This document shows positions 32,932 through 40,907 of a DNA stretch of 64,000 bases, one piece after another. The notes under the pieces are model-generated. The model did not search any database, was not told the DNA's origin, and was given only the letters and a program-made list of their open reading frames with translations. Numbering within the stretch: the first letter of the stretch is position 1; the number at the start of each line of letters is the position of its first letter. This DNA is from Methylocaldum sp002005105 (GTDB lineage Bacteria; Pseudomonadota; Gammaproteobacteria; Methylococcales; Methylococcaceae): contig NZ_CP194901.1 of assembly GCF_051027545.1 (NCBI RefSeq), positions 62,001-126,000 on the forward strand, read 5' to 3'. The position numbers and the translations under genes are program-made.

Positions 32932-34017
32932 ATGAACCAATTAACGGACACCAGTCCCGGCGGTGATTTACCGTTTCCCCCGCGCAAGAAACCGATGAAC
33001 AGTTCCGCGTATAACAACAATCAATTAGATCTTTTCCAGACGTTCCTCTGCAACCCCAACGAACGCGAAAGACTTTCTAATACGATCGATATTTGGGATT
33101 CGATCCCGCGGTATTCGATTTCCCGCCAAGAACAAAACAAGCGGCGCGATGCGAACGGCGGATTGCCCATCCTCGCAATTCAATTCGAATATCGTGGCCA
33201 ACCGTACATAGCCAAGATCCAACCTGCGCGTATCGAAGAGCCCGATGGAGTTACGCGAGATTATTACCCAAGTGCTTCCGAGGAATTGGTCGAAGATGCG
33301 CTCCGAAAAATCGCACTCCGCCAAAATCAAGGATTTTTTGAGAAAGACAAGTACCGGAGCGGCGTCGCATTTTCCCTTTATGAACTACGCGAAGAATTAT
33401 CGGCTCGCGGGCACGCGCGCTCTTATCAACAGATCATCCAAAGCCTAACTATCTTGCAGAAAAGCCACATCGAACTCCGAGTTGGCGAGGGGCGTGGTGA
33501 GGCGTTCCTTGCCGCCAATTACTTGCCCACGCTGTCTGCCGTTTCGAAGAAGCGGCTCCTTGAGGATCCTGGCGCACGATGGATTGCTCAATTTCATCCA
33601 CTGGTCACACAAAGCATCGATCAAGTAACCTACAGGCAATTCAACTACGAGGTCATGATGTCGTTACCGACTCAACTGGCCCGCTGGCTGCACAAGCAAT
33701 TGTCGATCAAATTCACCTTCGCCGGCCTCGCGTCAAAACCTTTCGAGATGCGCTACTCAACGATCAAGCGCGACAGCAATTTATTGAACAGGGGCCGCGA
33801 AGTCGATAACCGCCGTGACGTCGACGAAGCCTTTGCTGAATTAGTTAAGATGAAGGTACTACGCGAAATTGAAAAGACGAGCATCACGCAAGGAAAAGGC
33901 AAGGTCGTCGAGGTAGTTTATCAGCTGTTTCCGTCCCCTGAATTTGTTAAAGAAATGAAGGCGTCGAACAAGAGGGTTCTCAATTCCAAACCGGCCGCTA
34001 CGGAATCACTACGGTAG
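32932..34017 (+). CDS. repA: Plasmid replication initiator RepA (iteron-binding)
   Basis: A 361-residue protein of the winged-helix RepA type found on IncA/C- and IncP-7-like plasmids: LDLFQTFLCNPNERERLSNT, AIQFEYRGQPYIAKIQPARI, GVAFSLYELREELSARGHAR with the first wing domain, and MSLPTQLARWLHKQLSIKF followed by FEMRYSTIKRDSNLL. Codon use is more AT-rich than neighbouring genes. Its stop codon lies inside the first iteron, so the gene runs directly into the origin it serves. Replicon group is a tentative match. Confidence 0.85.
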   Translation: MNQLTDTSPGGDLPFPPRKKPMNSSAYNNNQLDLFQTFLCNPNERERLSNTIDIWDSIPRYSISRQEQNKRRDANGGLPILAIQFEYRGQPYIAKIQPARIEEPDGVTRDYYPSASEELVEDALRKIALRQNQGFFEKDKYRSGVAFSLYELREELSARGHARSYQQIIQSLTILQKSHIELRVGEGRGEAFLAANYLPTLSAVSKKRLLEDPGARWIAQFHPLVTQSIDQVTYRQFNYEVMMSLPTQLARWLHKQLSIKFTFAGLASKPFEMRYSTIKRDSNLLNRGREVDNRRDVDEAFAELVKMKVLREIEKTSITQGKGKVVEVVYQLFPSPEFVKEMKASNKRVLNSKPAATESLR

Positions 34018-34287
34018 TTTTAGGACACAGCAGACCGAAATTCCGGTAGTTTTAGGGCATAGCAATCAGTAGCTATAGGGCACACCAGAAACTTATCCAC
34101 AGCCTGTCATCCTGGCCTTCGGTAGCTCTAGGACACAGCAACGTGAATTCTCGGTAGCTTTAGGACACGGCAGAGCAATTTTTCAGTAGTTATAGGGCAC
34201 AGGGTGGTCGATTTCCGGTAGTTTTAAGGCACACCGGAACAAGCTCAGACATGGGATACACCGAAACTCGGTAGTTATAGAACACAG
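34013..34287. repeat. oriV: eight helically phased iterons
   Basis: Eight direct repeats of about 18 bp, consensus GGTAGTTTTAGGACACAG, begin at 34013, 34045, 34068, 34121, 34153, 34185, 34217 and 34270. Start-to-start distances are 32, 23, 53, 32, 32, 32 and 53 bp, close to whole numbers of helix turns, so bound RepA would line up on one face. A DnaA box and an AT-rich tract are in the same region. Confidence 0.92.
34093..34101 (+). promoter_or_regulatory. DnaA box
   Basis: TTATCCACA, an exact match to the E. coli DnaA consensus, sits between iterons 3 and 4 and supports the origin assignment. Confidence 0.85.
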
Positions 34288-34490
34288 AAAACGGAGGTTC
34301 TTCTCGATAAATCATAAACTTGCGACCTCTTATCCTTTTAACCTTTTTTTAATCTTTTTGTATTAACCTCCATCTTCGTCCCCTCCCCTGTCCCGCAAAA
34401 TCCCGCCATCCTACCAGTCCACCGAAAATTCAGCGCGGAAGCCGCGTCATTCATGACTGGGAGGAAGCACTGCCACAAAGAGTTTAAGTT
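34288..34490. other. AT-rich tract of the origin
   Basis: About 34300-34375 is dominated by A/T (runs such as TTAACCTTTTTTTAATC), the kind of DNA-unwinding element found beside iterons. No gene follows until the tnpB fossil at 34526. Confidence 0.55.
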
Positions 34491-34525
34491 CATATTTACG
34501 TTGTCTTTGTGATAGACACATCAAT

Positions 34526-35561
34526 GTGAAGACAACACTTCAGATCAAACTGCTGCCGAATGAAAGTCAGCATGCTGAGCTGAAAGATACCATGCGCGTG
34601 TTTAACGACGCTTGTAACTACATCGCGGAAGTGGCCTATCGGGATTAGTGTGCATCGAAGTTCAAACTGCGAAAGCTGGACTAGGATGATGTGCGAAAGC
34701 AATTTGGTTTATCCTGACAGATGATGATTCGCGCCATCGCCAAGATCGTCAAAGCCCATAAGCGCGACAAAGCCATGCACTGCTTTTTCAAGCCGACGGG
34801 CACCGTGGTCTACGATCAGCGCATCATGAGCATCATGGGACTGGACACCGCCAGTCCTCCTGACTGTGCAGAGGCGTTTGTCTATTCCCATGCAGATGGG
34901 CACCTACCAGCGCGTGCAGTGGCATCGCACCAGAGGCCAGGCCGATTTGGTGTTGGTCAATAATGTTGTCTATTTGCTGATTGTGGTCGAACACCCGAGG
35001 AACCGCCAATCGACCCACAAGCCTTCATCCGCGTGGACCTAGGCATTACCCGGATCCCCACAAATTTCAACTGCAAGAACTTCTCGGATCAATCGGTAAA
35101 GCACATTCAACGCCGTTACCACAAACTGCGCAAGGCCTTACAGGCTAAAGGGACACAGTCAGCTAAACAACGGCATCTCCGGAAGATTTGGCGCCGGCGA
35201 TCACGATTCCAGCGGGACGTCAATCATGTCATCGCCAAACGCCTTGTCGAGAACGCTAAAGACACCAGACGCAGCCGGACACCGGTACCGAAGTCCAACA
35301 GGGCCAAACATAGCGGGTAATCCTTTATTCCAACTCTAAGCCTTCATCGCCTACAAGGCCGCTATCACGAGAATCCCCGTGGTCTTTGTTGTCCCGTGGT
35401 ATACCTAGCGCACCTATAGTGTCCGCGGCCATGCAGAGAAAGCCAATCACAAATCCCAATCCCGGTTTCAGTTTATCCCCTGAGCCCATACTGAGAACGC
35501 GGATACCAACGCGGCAATGAATATCACTCCTAGAGTCGAAATGTCATGCGGCCGATCGTAG
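34526..35561 (+). pseudogene. Degraded tnpB inserted in the origin region
   Basis: From GTG 34526 the frame reads VKTTLQIKLLPNESQHAELK and CNYIAEVAYRD before a stop, then continues as TnpB sequence with further in-frame stops (FKLRKL, DDVRKQFGLS, MMIRAIAKIVKAHKRDKAMH), a shifted middle part (VDLGITRI..., SVKHIQRRYHKLRKALQAKG) and a recognisable end HTENADTNAAMNI with the last RuvC Asp. At least three stops and several shifts make it non-functional. Confidence 0.85.
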
Positions 35562-35639
35562 CATGCAATGGTCGGAACGAACGCCGGGAGCATAGTTTCA
35601 AGCCCCTTGCTTCAAGGCTTACCTTTACCCACAAATTTG

Positions 35640-36060
35640 AGGGAAGCTGAGGGATGGGCAGCGAGGGCGCAACACGAGTTTGGCCAAACGGACATCGGCG
35701 GCGCTAAAGGGGCTTTACCGATTCATGGAAAATGACCGTATTAAACGTCAGGCGGTATTGAGCCGTCATTACTACGCCACGGCGAAGCGGTGATGTTGGC
35801 GGTCCAGGACACGACCGAGGTGGACTATACCCACCATGCTGTGAAACCCCGGGGTTACCCTGCGACGTGTTTCTGGACCTGGAACAGTGGCAGGCCTTGG
35901 CGCCTTATAAGCGCCGTACCCGGACCCCACCCACGCGACGCTGTGAATTGCCGAACTGGGAGGTTATCACGGCCGCCATAGCGGGCAACCGCCGGGCGTG
36001 ACGGTGGTTTGATGTGGCCTGCGGCGGCTTGATAACCTGGTGGACAGGTGGCTCGTTCTC
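35640..36060 (+). pseudogene. Fossil of an IS4/Tn5-like transposase
   Basis: Fragments in different frames match the Tn5-like family: AQHEFGQTDIGGA near 35670, GLYRFMENDRIKRQAVLSRH, then LAVQDTTEVDYTHH (first catalytic Asp region, about 35793-35835), FLDLEQWQALAPYKRRTRTP and PPGVTVV...GLRRLDNLVD near 36000. Internal deletions and frameshifts are evident. It lies between the tnpB fossil and the right-end fossil. Confidence 0.75.
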
Positions 36061-36084
36061 AACCCAAAAAGCCATAGAAAAAGA

Positions 36085-36125
36085 TGTACGTAAAGATAAG
36101 GCCTAAAGGCGTGGGAGGATGTCAA
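36085..36125 (+). repeat. IS200/IS605-type right-end fossil
   Basis: The stretch AAGGCCTAAAGGCGTGGGAGGATGTCAA-like (ending GGAGGATGTCAA at 36125) matches the terminus of the element right ends at 853 and 11939. It probably closes the tnpB fossil that begins near 34500, with the IS4-like remnant inserted inside. Confidence 0.6.
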
Positions 36126-36161
36126 TCGTCGCTTTCTTACACTGCCAAGACTACAAATATC

Positions 36162-36202
36162 AGTAGTTTTAGGACACACCACGCAGTAGTTTTAGGACAC
36201 AG
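36162..36202. repeat. Two displaced oriV iterons
   Basis: AGTAGTTTTAGGACACAC (36162-36179) and AGTAGTTTTAGGACACAG (36185-36202) are iterons 9 and 10, again 23 bp apart. They are 1.9 kb from the other eight because transposon remnants have inserted between them. Confidence 0.88.
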
Positions 36203-36259
36203 CACACACGATCTCCGCCGGTAAAAACAGCGGCACTCCAATCTGGAGTGCCGCGCTCA

Positions 36260-39127
36260 TCATCCACAGGCCCCGGTCGTGCCACAGGCCGTGCAGAAAT
36301 CACAGCCATCCTTCCGAATGACAGCGTAATTTCCGCACTCGTCGCAGCGCCTGCCGGGTGCCACCTCCATGGCGCCCGCAGCACGGGTACGAAGGGACAC
36401 AATATTGTCGGCCTCGTACGTCACGAGCCCCATCTCTTCCACCGGATAGCCATCCTCATCAAGAACACCCAGCATGGCATACCGATGGATCAGCAGCCTT
36501 GCCAGGTAAGCCACCGTGGACGGATAACTCGACTTGCGCTTCTGTCCCGGCACCCAGGCGAGGAAATCCCCTCGCGCTTCCGGAAAATCCAGCAACTGGC
36601 GCAGCTTCGCCCCGATCCAGGCGGGATCGATCACCCGCATATCGAAAGACAGACTCTTGCAAAGTCCGTCCAAAACGCGGGGGTATTCACCGGACAACCA
36701 GACCGAGTACGGCCGACGGCTGCCATTCGGCAACACCAGTTCCTTCACGCCCATCACGAAGTCGTCGCCCGTGCCGGGGTTCAGTACATCGACCGTCCAG
36801 CTCAGCGTGCCATCGGTCCCGGTTTTCGGTTCCTTCGGCGACATCAGAGCGTCCAGCACGGGCGTGCCGGCGATCACCATGACGGCTTCCTCGAACACGC
36901 CTAGCTCTTTGCACCGGTAGTGCACGAGTTGGGCGAACCCGGCCACCAGACTGGGCACCCGGAGGGGTTCGCCCTCTGGCGGCAGGGCCAATTCGAAGCC
37001 ATCATCCCCGTGCGCCTTCATCAAGCTGTCCAATTTCGCCTTCACCCAGCCGTGATCGTTGGACCGCATGTCCATCGACAGCGACTTCGCCAAGGCGCCG
37101 AGCCCTCGAGGTTGTTCCGCCCCGTTGATCCACACCTCGAACGGGTGCTTTCCCCCGTTTTCGATATGGCCAATGAACAGTGCGAAACTGCCACGTGGAT
37201 GATCAACCATGTAGCACCAGGCCGGATTGCCTCCCACTGGACGCGGCCGCTTTCGCCACCGCAAAGAAGCCAGCGTGGGTTCCGGCACGGCATCGAGACG
37301 CAGCCTTCGGTCCGGATCGGACCGGTCGAAGTCAGGCTTTTGGCCTTCGTCCGTCGCGGCCGCACTGAGCGTGCCGGTGGACGAATCGGCCACCAAAACC
37401 TGTCCGACGATCGTATTCGGCCGGTAGGTCGCCAGCCCCTTCAGGCCCGCGTGCCAGGCCTCCAGGTAAAGGTCCTCGAACGCCTCGAACGGATAATCCG
37501 CCGGCACGTTGACCGTCTTGGAGATCGACGAGTCGATGAACGGCTGGACCGCTTGGAGCATCCGCATGTGTTCGAGCGCCGAGATCTCCAGGGCGGTTAC
37601 CCAATGCGAAGGCAGATTGGAAACATCACCACCCGCCTCGCGATAGAGGCGGTAGGCATGATCCTCCACGGCGTATTCCTCAATCGAGCCATCCGACATC
37701 CGTTTCTTCCGGGTGTAGGTCCAGGCGAAAGGTGGCTCGATGCCGTTCGAGGCGTTATCGCAAAAGGCCAGCGAGATCGTGCCCGTAGGCGCAATGCTCA
37801 GCAGGTGACTGTTGCGAATACCGTGCATCCTTATGCCCTCCCGGAGCGCTTCCGGCAACCGCATGACAAAGCCCGACGCGAGATATCGCTCCGCCTCGAA
37901 TAGCGGGAAGGCACCTTTTTCCTTGGCCAGCTCGATGGAGGTCTCATACGCGCGGTTGCGTAAACCTTCCGCGATGCAGGCCACTCGTTTTCGAGTATCC
38001 TCCCGGTCGTAGCGCAACCCGAGCATGATCAAGGCATCTCCAAGTCCGGTGAACCCGAGTCCGATCCGCCGCTTGGACATCGCTTCCTGACGCTGCTGCT
38101 CCAATGGCCAGTACGTCACCGCCAGCACGTTGTCTAGCATGCGGACGGCAGTGCCGACCACCGTACCGAAATCGTCATAATCAAATGACGCTTGGTCGGT
38201 GAACGGCTGTTTCACGAACTGCGTCAGATCGATGCTGCCCAAACAGCAGCAGCCATAGGGCGGCAGCGGCTCTTCGGCACAAGGGTTGGTCGCCTCGATG
38301 GCCTCGCAGTAATAGAGGTTATTCTCCGCATTCATGCGGTCCAGGAACAGCACCCCCGGCTCGGCATGATCATAGGTGCTGCGCATGATCTCAGCCCACA
38401 ATTCACGGGCTCGGATCCTACGGTACACCCAAAGACCATCCTCACGACGAACGGCGCCGGCCGCCTTCTGTGCTTCGCTGGGTTCGGCCTTGTGGACCAG
38501 TTCCCATTCGAGGTCAGCTTCCACCGCGTGCATGAACGCATCGGTAATGCCCACCGAGATGTTGAAGTTACGGAGTTCACCGGCGGTATCCTTCGCATGC
38601 ACGAAGTCAAAGATGTCCGGATGATCGCAACGCAAGATTCCCATCTGAGCGCCCCGTCGCGCACCCGCCGATTCCACGGTCTCGCACGAGCGGTCGAAGA
38701 CCCTCATGTACGAGATCGGCCCCGAGGCGCTGCTGGCCGTGCTCTTGACCGTGGCGCTGTTCGGGCGGATGGCGGAGAAGTCATACCCCACACCACCCCC
38801 GCGGCGCATGGTCTCGGCCGCTTCCGACAAGGCCGTGTAAATACCCGGCTTGCCGTCGACCTCTTCCGAGACCGAATCCCCTATGGGTTGTACGAAGCAA
38901 TTGATCAAGGTGGCTCTGATGTCCGTTCCGGCCGCGGACATGATCCGGCCGGCTGGAATGAATCCCCCTTGTAACGCTTCGAGAAAACGTTTCGACCAGG
39001 TTTCTCTGTCGTTTTCCACCGAAGCGAGCGCTTTGGCAACCCGCCGAAAGATCTCATTCTGTGTGGATTCGCCCTGCTTGGCGTATTTCTCCAAGAGAAC
39101 GTCTTTGGATATAGGCTGTGTTTTCAT
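36260..39127 (-). CDS. nrdJ: Adenosylcobalamin-dependent (class II) ribonucleotide reductase
   Basis: A 955-residue NrdJ. Landmarks: LINCFVQPIGDSVSEEVDGK (first redox Cys), AAETMRRGGGVGYDFSAIRP, ESAGARRGAQMGILRCDHPD, the active-site NPCAEEPLPPYGCCCLGSID, IAPTGTISLAFCDNASNGIE and a C-terminal Cys-rich tail (CDECGNY, CDFCTACGTTGACG). It makes deoxynucleotides from ribonucleotides with a B12 radical, independent of oxygen. A mobile element carrying its own reductase can raise dNTP supply during replication or transfer. The ATG at 39127 follows AAGGAG; its leader carries a member of the stem-loop family. Confidence 0.95.
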   Translation of the reverse strand: MKTQPISKDVLLEKYAKQGESTQNEIFRRVAKALASVENDRETWSKRFLEALQGGFIPAGRIMSAAGTDIRATLINCFVQPIGDSVSEEVDGKPGIYTALSEAAETMRRGGGVGYDFSAIRPNSATVKSTASSASGPISYMRVFDRSCETVESAGARRGAQMGILRCDHPDIFDFVHAKDTAGELRNFNISVGITDAFMHAVEADLEWELVHKAEPSEAQKAAGAVRREDGLWVYRRIRARELWAEIMRSTYDHAEPGVLFLDRMNAENNLYYCEAIEATNPCAEEPLPPYGCCCLGSIDLTQFVKQPFTDQASFDYDDFGTVVGTAVRMLDNVLAVTYWPLEQQRQEAMSKRRIGLGFTGLGDALIMLGLRYDREDTRKRVACIAEGLRNRAYETSIELAKEKGAFPLFEAERYLASGFVMRLPEALREGIRMHGIRNSHLLSIAPTGTISLAFCDNASNGIEPPFAWTYTRKKRMSDGSIEEYAVEDHAYRLYREAGGDVSNLPSHWVTALEISALEHMRMLQAVQPFIDSSISKTVNVPADYPFEAFEDLYLEAWHAGLKGLATYRPNTIVGQVLVADSSTGTLSAAATDEGQKPDFDRSDPDRRLRLDAVPEPTLASLRWRKRPRPVGGNPAWCYMVDHPRGSFALFIGHIENGGKHPFEVWINGAEQPRGLGALAKSLSMDMRSNDHGWVKAKLDSLMKAHGDDGFELALPPEGEPLRVPSLVAGFAQLVHYRCKELGVFEEAVMVIAGTPVLDALMSPKEPKTGTDGTLSWTVDVLNPGTGDDFVMGVKELVLPNGSRRPYSVWLSGEYPRVLDGLCKSLSFDMRVIDPAWIGAKLRQLLDFPEARGDFLAWVPGQKRKSSYPSTVAYLARLLIHRYAMLGVLDEDGYPVEEMGLVTYEADNIVSLRTRAAGAMEVAPGRRCDECGNYAVIRKDGCDFCTACGTTGACG

Positions 39128-39233
39128 TGTTATCTCCTTCGTTTCAAGGTTACCCGGCCCACCGGGATTCTCAAAACCTCCCACGCGGAAGGCCTTCAGA
39201 ATCCCGGCGGGATGGGCATGATGGATGCCCAAA

Positions 39234-39275
39234 GGAGACATCAATCCCCCACAGGGGAGTAACGCTCCCCTGGGC
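39234..39275 (-). promoter_or_regulatory. Stem-loop leader of nrdJ (family member 1)
   Basis: Arms CAGGGGAG and CTCCCCTG (39252-39259, 39265-39272) pair perfectly around TAACG; a CCC...GGG pair and GGAG/CTCC-type outer segments lie beside it. This copy is the most diverged: it is about 105 bp from the start codon and the inner and outer helices are rearranged. Confidence 0.5.
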
Positions 39276-39300
39276 AGGGTTTTAAAGGGTTGAACGATCG

Positions 39301-39582
39301 TTAGGGCGCTATTCTTTCCAGCACGATTTCAGCAGCTGCCCGTGCGTCTCGTAGCCTGAGAAAGCGTTTCGAAGTACATCCTCCTTTTCGAGAAGGTGCT
39401 TCTCCCCGCCAATAAATACCGTCCAGTGAGAGCCCAAATCCGCGGCCTCTGCACTTGAATACGTACCCGACTTTGACACTGTCCTTGAATAACCAGTAGT
39501 CACCGTTCGGTTTTCGCTTCGTAGTGATCATGTTCGTAGCTGCAGAATCTCGGGCCGTATCTATGACGTTTTTGCTCCTCAT
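39301..39582 (-). CDS. Small hypothetical protein
   Basis: About 93 residues if started at ATG 39582; 102 if at 39609, but that ATG lies inside the leader stem. The sequence KRKPNGDYWLFKDSVKVGYV, FKCRGRGFGLSLDGIYWRGE and LRLRDARAAAEIVLERIAP looks like a compact beta-rich domain with a C-terminal helix. I recognise no family. It sits between nrdJ and the rightward orf. Confidence 0.55.
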   Translation of the reverse strand: MRSKNVIDTARDSAATNMITTKRKPNGDYWLFKDSVKVGYVFKCRGRGFGLSLDGIYWRGEAPSRKGGCTSKRFLRLRDARAAAEIVLERIAP

Positions 39583-39600
39583 GCCGAAATTGATGTGAAC

Positions 39601-39628
39601 GAGGAGCATCCCAAGGGGTATGCTCCCC
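39601..39628 (-). promoter_or_regulatory. Stem-loop leader (family member 2)
   Basis: Arms GAGGAGCAT (39601-39609) and ATGCTCCCC (39620-39628) pair; the loop has the CCC/GGG core (CCCAAGGGG). It lies directly before the small gene 39301-39582. Confidence 0.7.
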
Positions 39629-39695
39629 GAAGATCGCTTGCAAATCCAGGTTTCTCTGTTAAACGTTCGGATGTGACCCCTTGTGGAGAAATTGG

Positions 39696-40235
39696 ATGTT
39701 TCAACGAATCCAGTGCCGGTTGGCCGCCCTTCGAATCAAGTCAAGCTTGAACGCCAGGAAACCTCGGGATCCCGATCAGCAGGCGGCCGAGGCACGTCAG
39801 ACAATCGAGACCTGTAATGACTACTTCCGCACGCTCGCGGCGTTGGAGGACGAGTTCGCCGACTTATCGGACCCCGACCTCCAGAATTCCGCCGACCGGC
39901 GCCTCCACGCCAACATGACAGCGCTACGGCGTTTGGCGCCCGAGATGGCCCGAAAGAAGGCGCTTGCCGCAGCATACCTCCTGGAGCGCGGTGACACTTC
40001 CCAGGAGAGTGCGAGTTCAGCGCCATCCGCCGATCGCGACGGTTGGCAGCTGATCAATGGGGGCCGGGATCACTTCGTCCAGCTCCTGGACGAAGTGATC
40101 CATGCCTTGGGACTGCTCGCGCCTTGGGATCCGGAAATGAGCCGGATAGCGGATCTCGCGTCCGCCCGGTGCCGCGTCCTAAAACGCCGCGCATCACTTC
40201 AAGTTGTGCCTGCGCGGTCGAACGATCCGCAGTGA
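39696..40235 (+). CDS. Hypothetical protein, rightward
   Basis: A 179-residue charged, helical protein (MFQRIQCRLAALRIKSSLNA, ARQTIETCNDYFRTLAALED, LRRLAPEMARKKALAAAYLL, HFVQLLDEVIHALGLLAPWD). GGAG lies 8 bases before the ATG at 39696. Its last 180 bp overlap the convergent gene 40054-40623. No family recognised. Coding status is supported by composition and ribosome site only. Confidence 0.5.
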   Translation: MFQRIQCRLAALRIKSSLNARKPRDPDQQAAEARQTIETCNDYFRTLAALEDEFADLSDPDLQNSADRRLHANMTALRRLAPEMARKKALAAAYLLERGDTSQESASSAPSADRDGWQLINGGRDHFVQLLDEVIHALGLLAPWDPEMSRIADLASARCRVLKRRASLQVVPARSNDPQ

Positions 40236-40623
40236 ACAGATCCATCTGCCCGTTCTCCGATCGGGGCTTTCGAGTTCGCATCTTGATGGCGGCCTTTTCG
40301 GCCTTCAATTTCGCGAGCTCGATCTCGCACCGCGCGATTTCGATCTCGAGTTCGAGTTGCGCGAGTCGGCGGGCTCCCGGATCACGGGGACGCCGCGCAC
40401 GGATGGCGTCCTGGACCTCCCGAGAGAGTTGTTGCCAGTTCCGATCGGGAATCGGCATCCGAAGAATCGGCGCCTCCTCGCGTTGCACCGGTCTTGGCCG
40501 GCGTTCAGCCACAACGGTCGCCAGGGTCCAAAGCCCGGTGGCGACCGTTTGGAGCGCGGACATCACGGCTTTTATCGCCAGGATGGCCAGCCCCAGGAAA
40601 ATCACTCCGAAAAGAAAATTCAT
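40054..40623 (-). CDS. Membrane-anchored coiled-coil protein
   Basis: A 189-residue protein. An N-terminal transmembrane helix (MNFLFGVIFLGLAILAIKAV) is followed by a basic linker and a coiled-coil-like segment (LAQLELEIEIARCEIELAKL, KAEKAAIKMRTRKP). The C-terminal ~55 residues are low-complexity and antisense to the rightward gene, so the natural end may be less constrained. ATG 40623 follows a stem-loop leader and AGAGGTG. No family recognised. Confidence 0.6.
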   Translation of the reverse strand: MNFLFGVIFLGLAILAIKAVMSALQTVATGLWTLATVVAERRPRPVQREEAPILRMPIPDRNWQQLSREVQDAIRARRPRDPGARRLAQLELEIEIARCEIELAKLKAEKAAIKMRTRKPRSENGQMDLFTADRSTAQAQLEVMRGVLGRGTGRTRDPLSGSFPDPKARAVPRHGSLRPGAGRSDPGPH

Positions 40624-40644
40624 AAGCGCACCTCTGACAAAAAA

Positions 40645-40679
40645 GGAGCGCCATGAACCCCTGGGGGCGATGACGCCCC
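40645..40679 (-). promoter_or_regulatory. Stem-loop leader (family member 3)
   Basis: Arms GGAGCGCCAT (40645-40654) and ATGACGCCCC (40670-40679) give a 10-bp stem including two G-U pairs when read as leftward RNA; the loop contains CCCC...GGGG, and a U-run follows before the start codon at 40623. Confidence 0.75.
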
Positions 40680-40873
40680 GGTGGGGTTGATGAATGACTG
40701 CGAAGGGCTCGCAGCCGTCGAATAACCGGGCTTGACGCACCCGGTTCGGAGAAGATTGACTTCCCCGCCGCCCGGAGGCGGAACGCCTGCCAAAGGCAGG
40801 AGTCAGCGCTCGCCGAAACGAGCGTCTGAACGAATCGGCTTTTCCGCTGACCTCGCCGTCTGCAAGATCAGGG
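40680..40873 (-). repeat. Multi-hairpin repeated element, copy 1
   Basis: The 132-bp core 40725-40856 matches 47693-47825 with about seven differences by eye. Read leftward it forms successive hairpins (CGCTCG/CGAGCG, CCTGCC/GGCAGG, CCGCC/GGCGG, CCGGG/CCCGG) inside an outer GGTCAGCG/CGCTGAC pair; next to the core CTGCG/CGCAG pairs here and CTGCGG/CCGCAG in copy 2. It lies directly after a terminator and before a leader stem-loop. Confidence 0.8.
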
Positions 40874-40900
40874 GAAAAGGCGCCGACGCGAAGTCGGCGC
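40874..40900 (-). terminator. Terminator of the CobT-like gene
   Basis: Arms GCGCCGAC (40880-40887) and GTCGGCGC (40893-40900), loop GCGAA; read leftward the stem is followed by CTTTTCCCC. It begins 8 bp after the stop codon at 40908. Confidence 0.8.
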
Positions 40901-40907
40901 ACGGATT

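Noticed and set aside
40054..40902. Long N-terminal extension of the membrane coiled-coil gene through the repeated element
   Set aside because: The extension equals the repeated non-coding element, shared with 47584-47853, and the real start has a ribosome site and leader.
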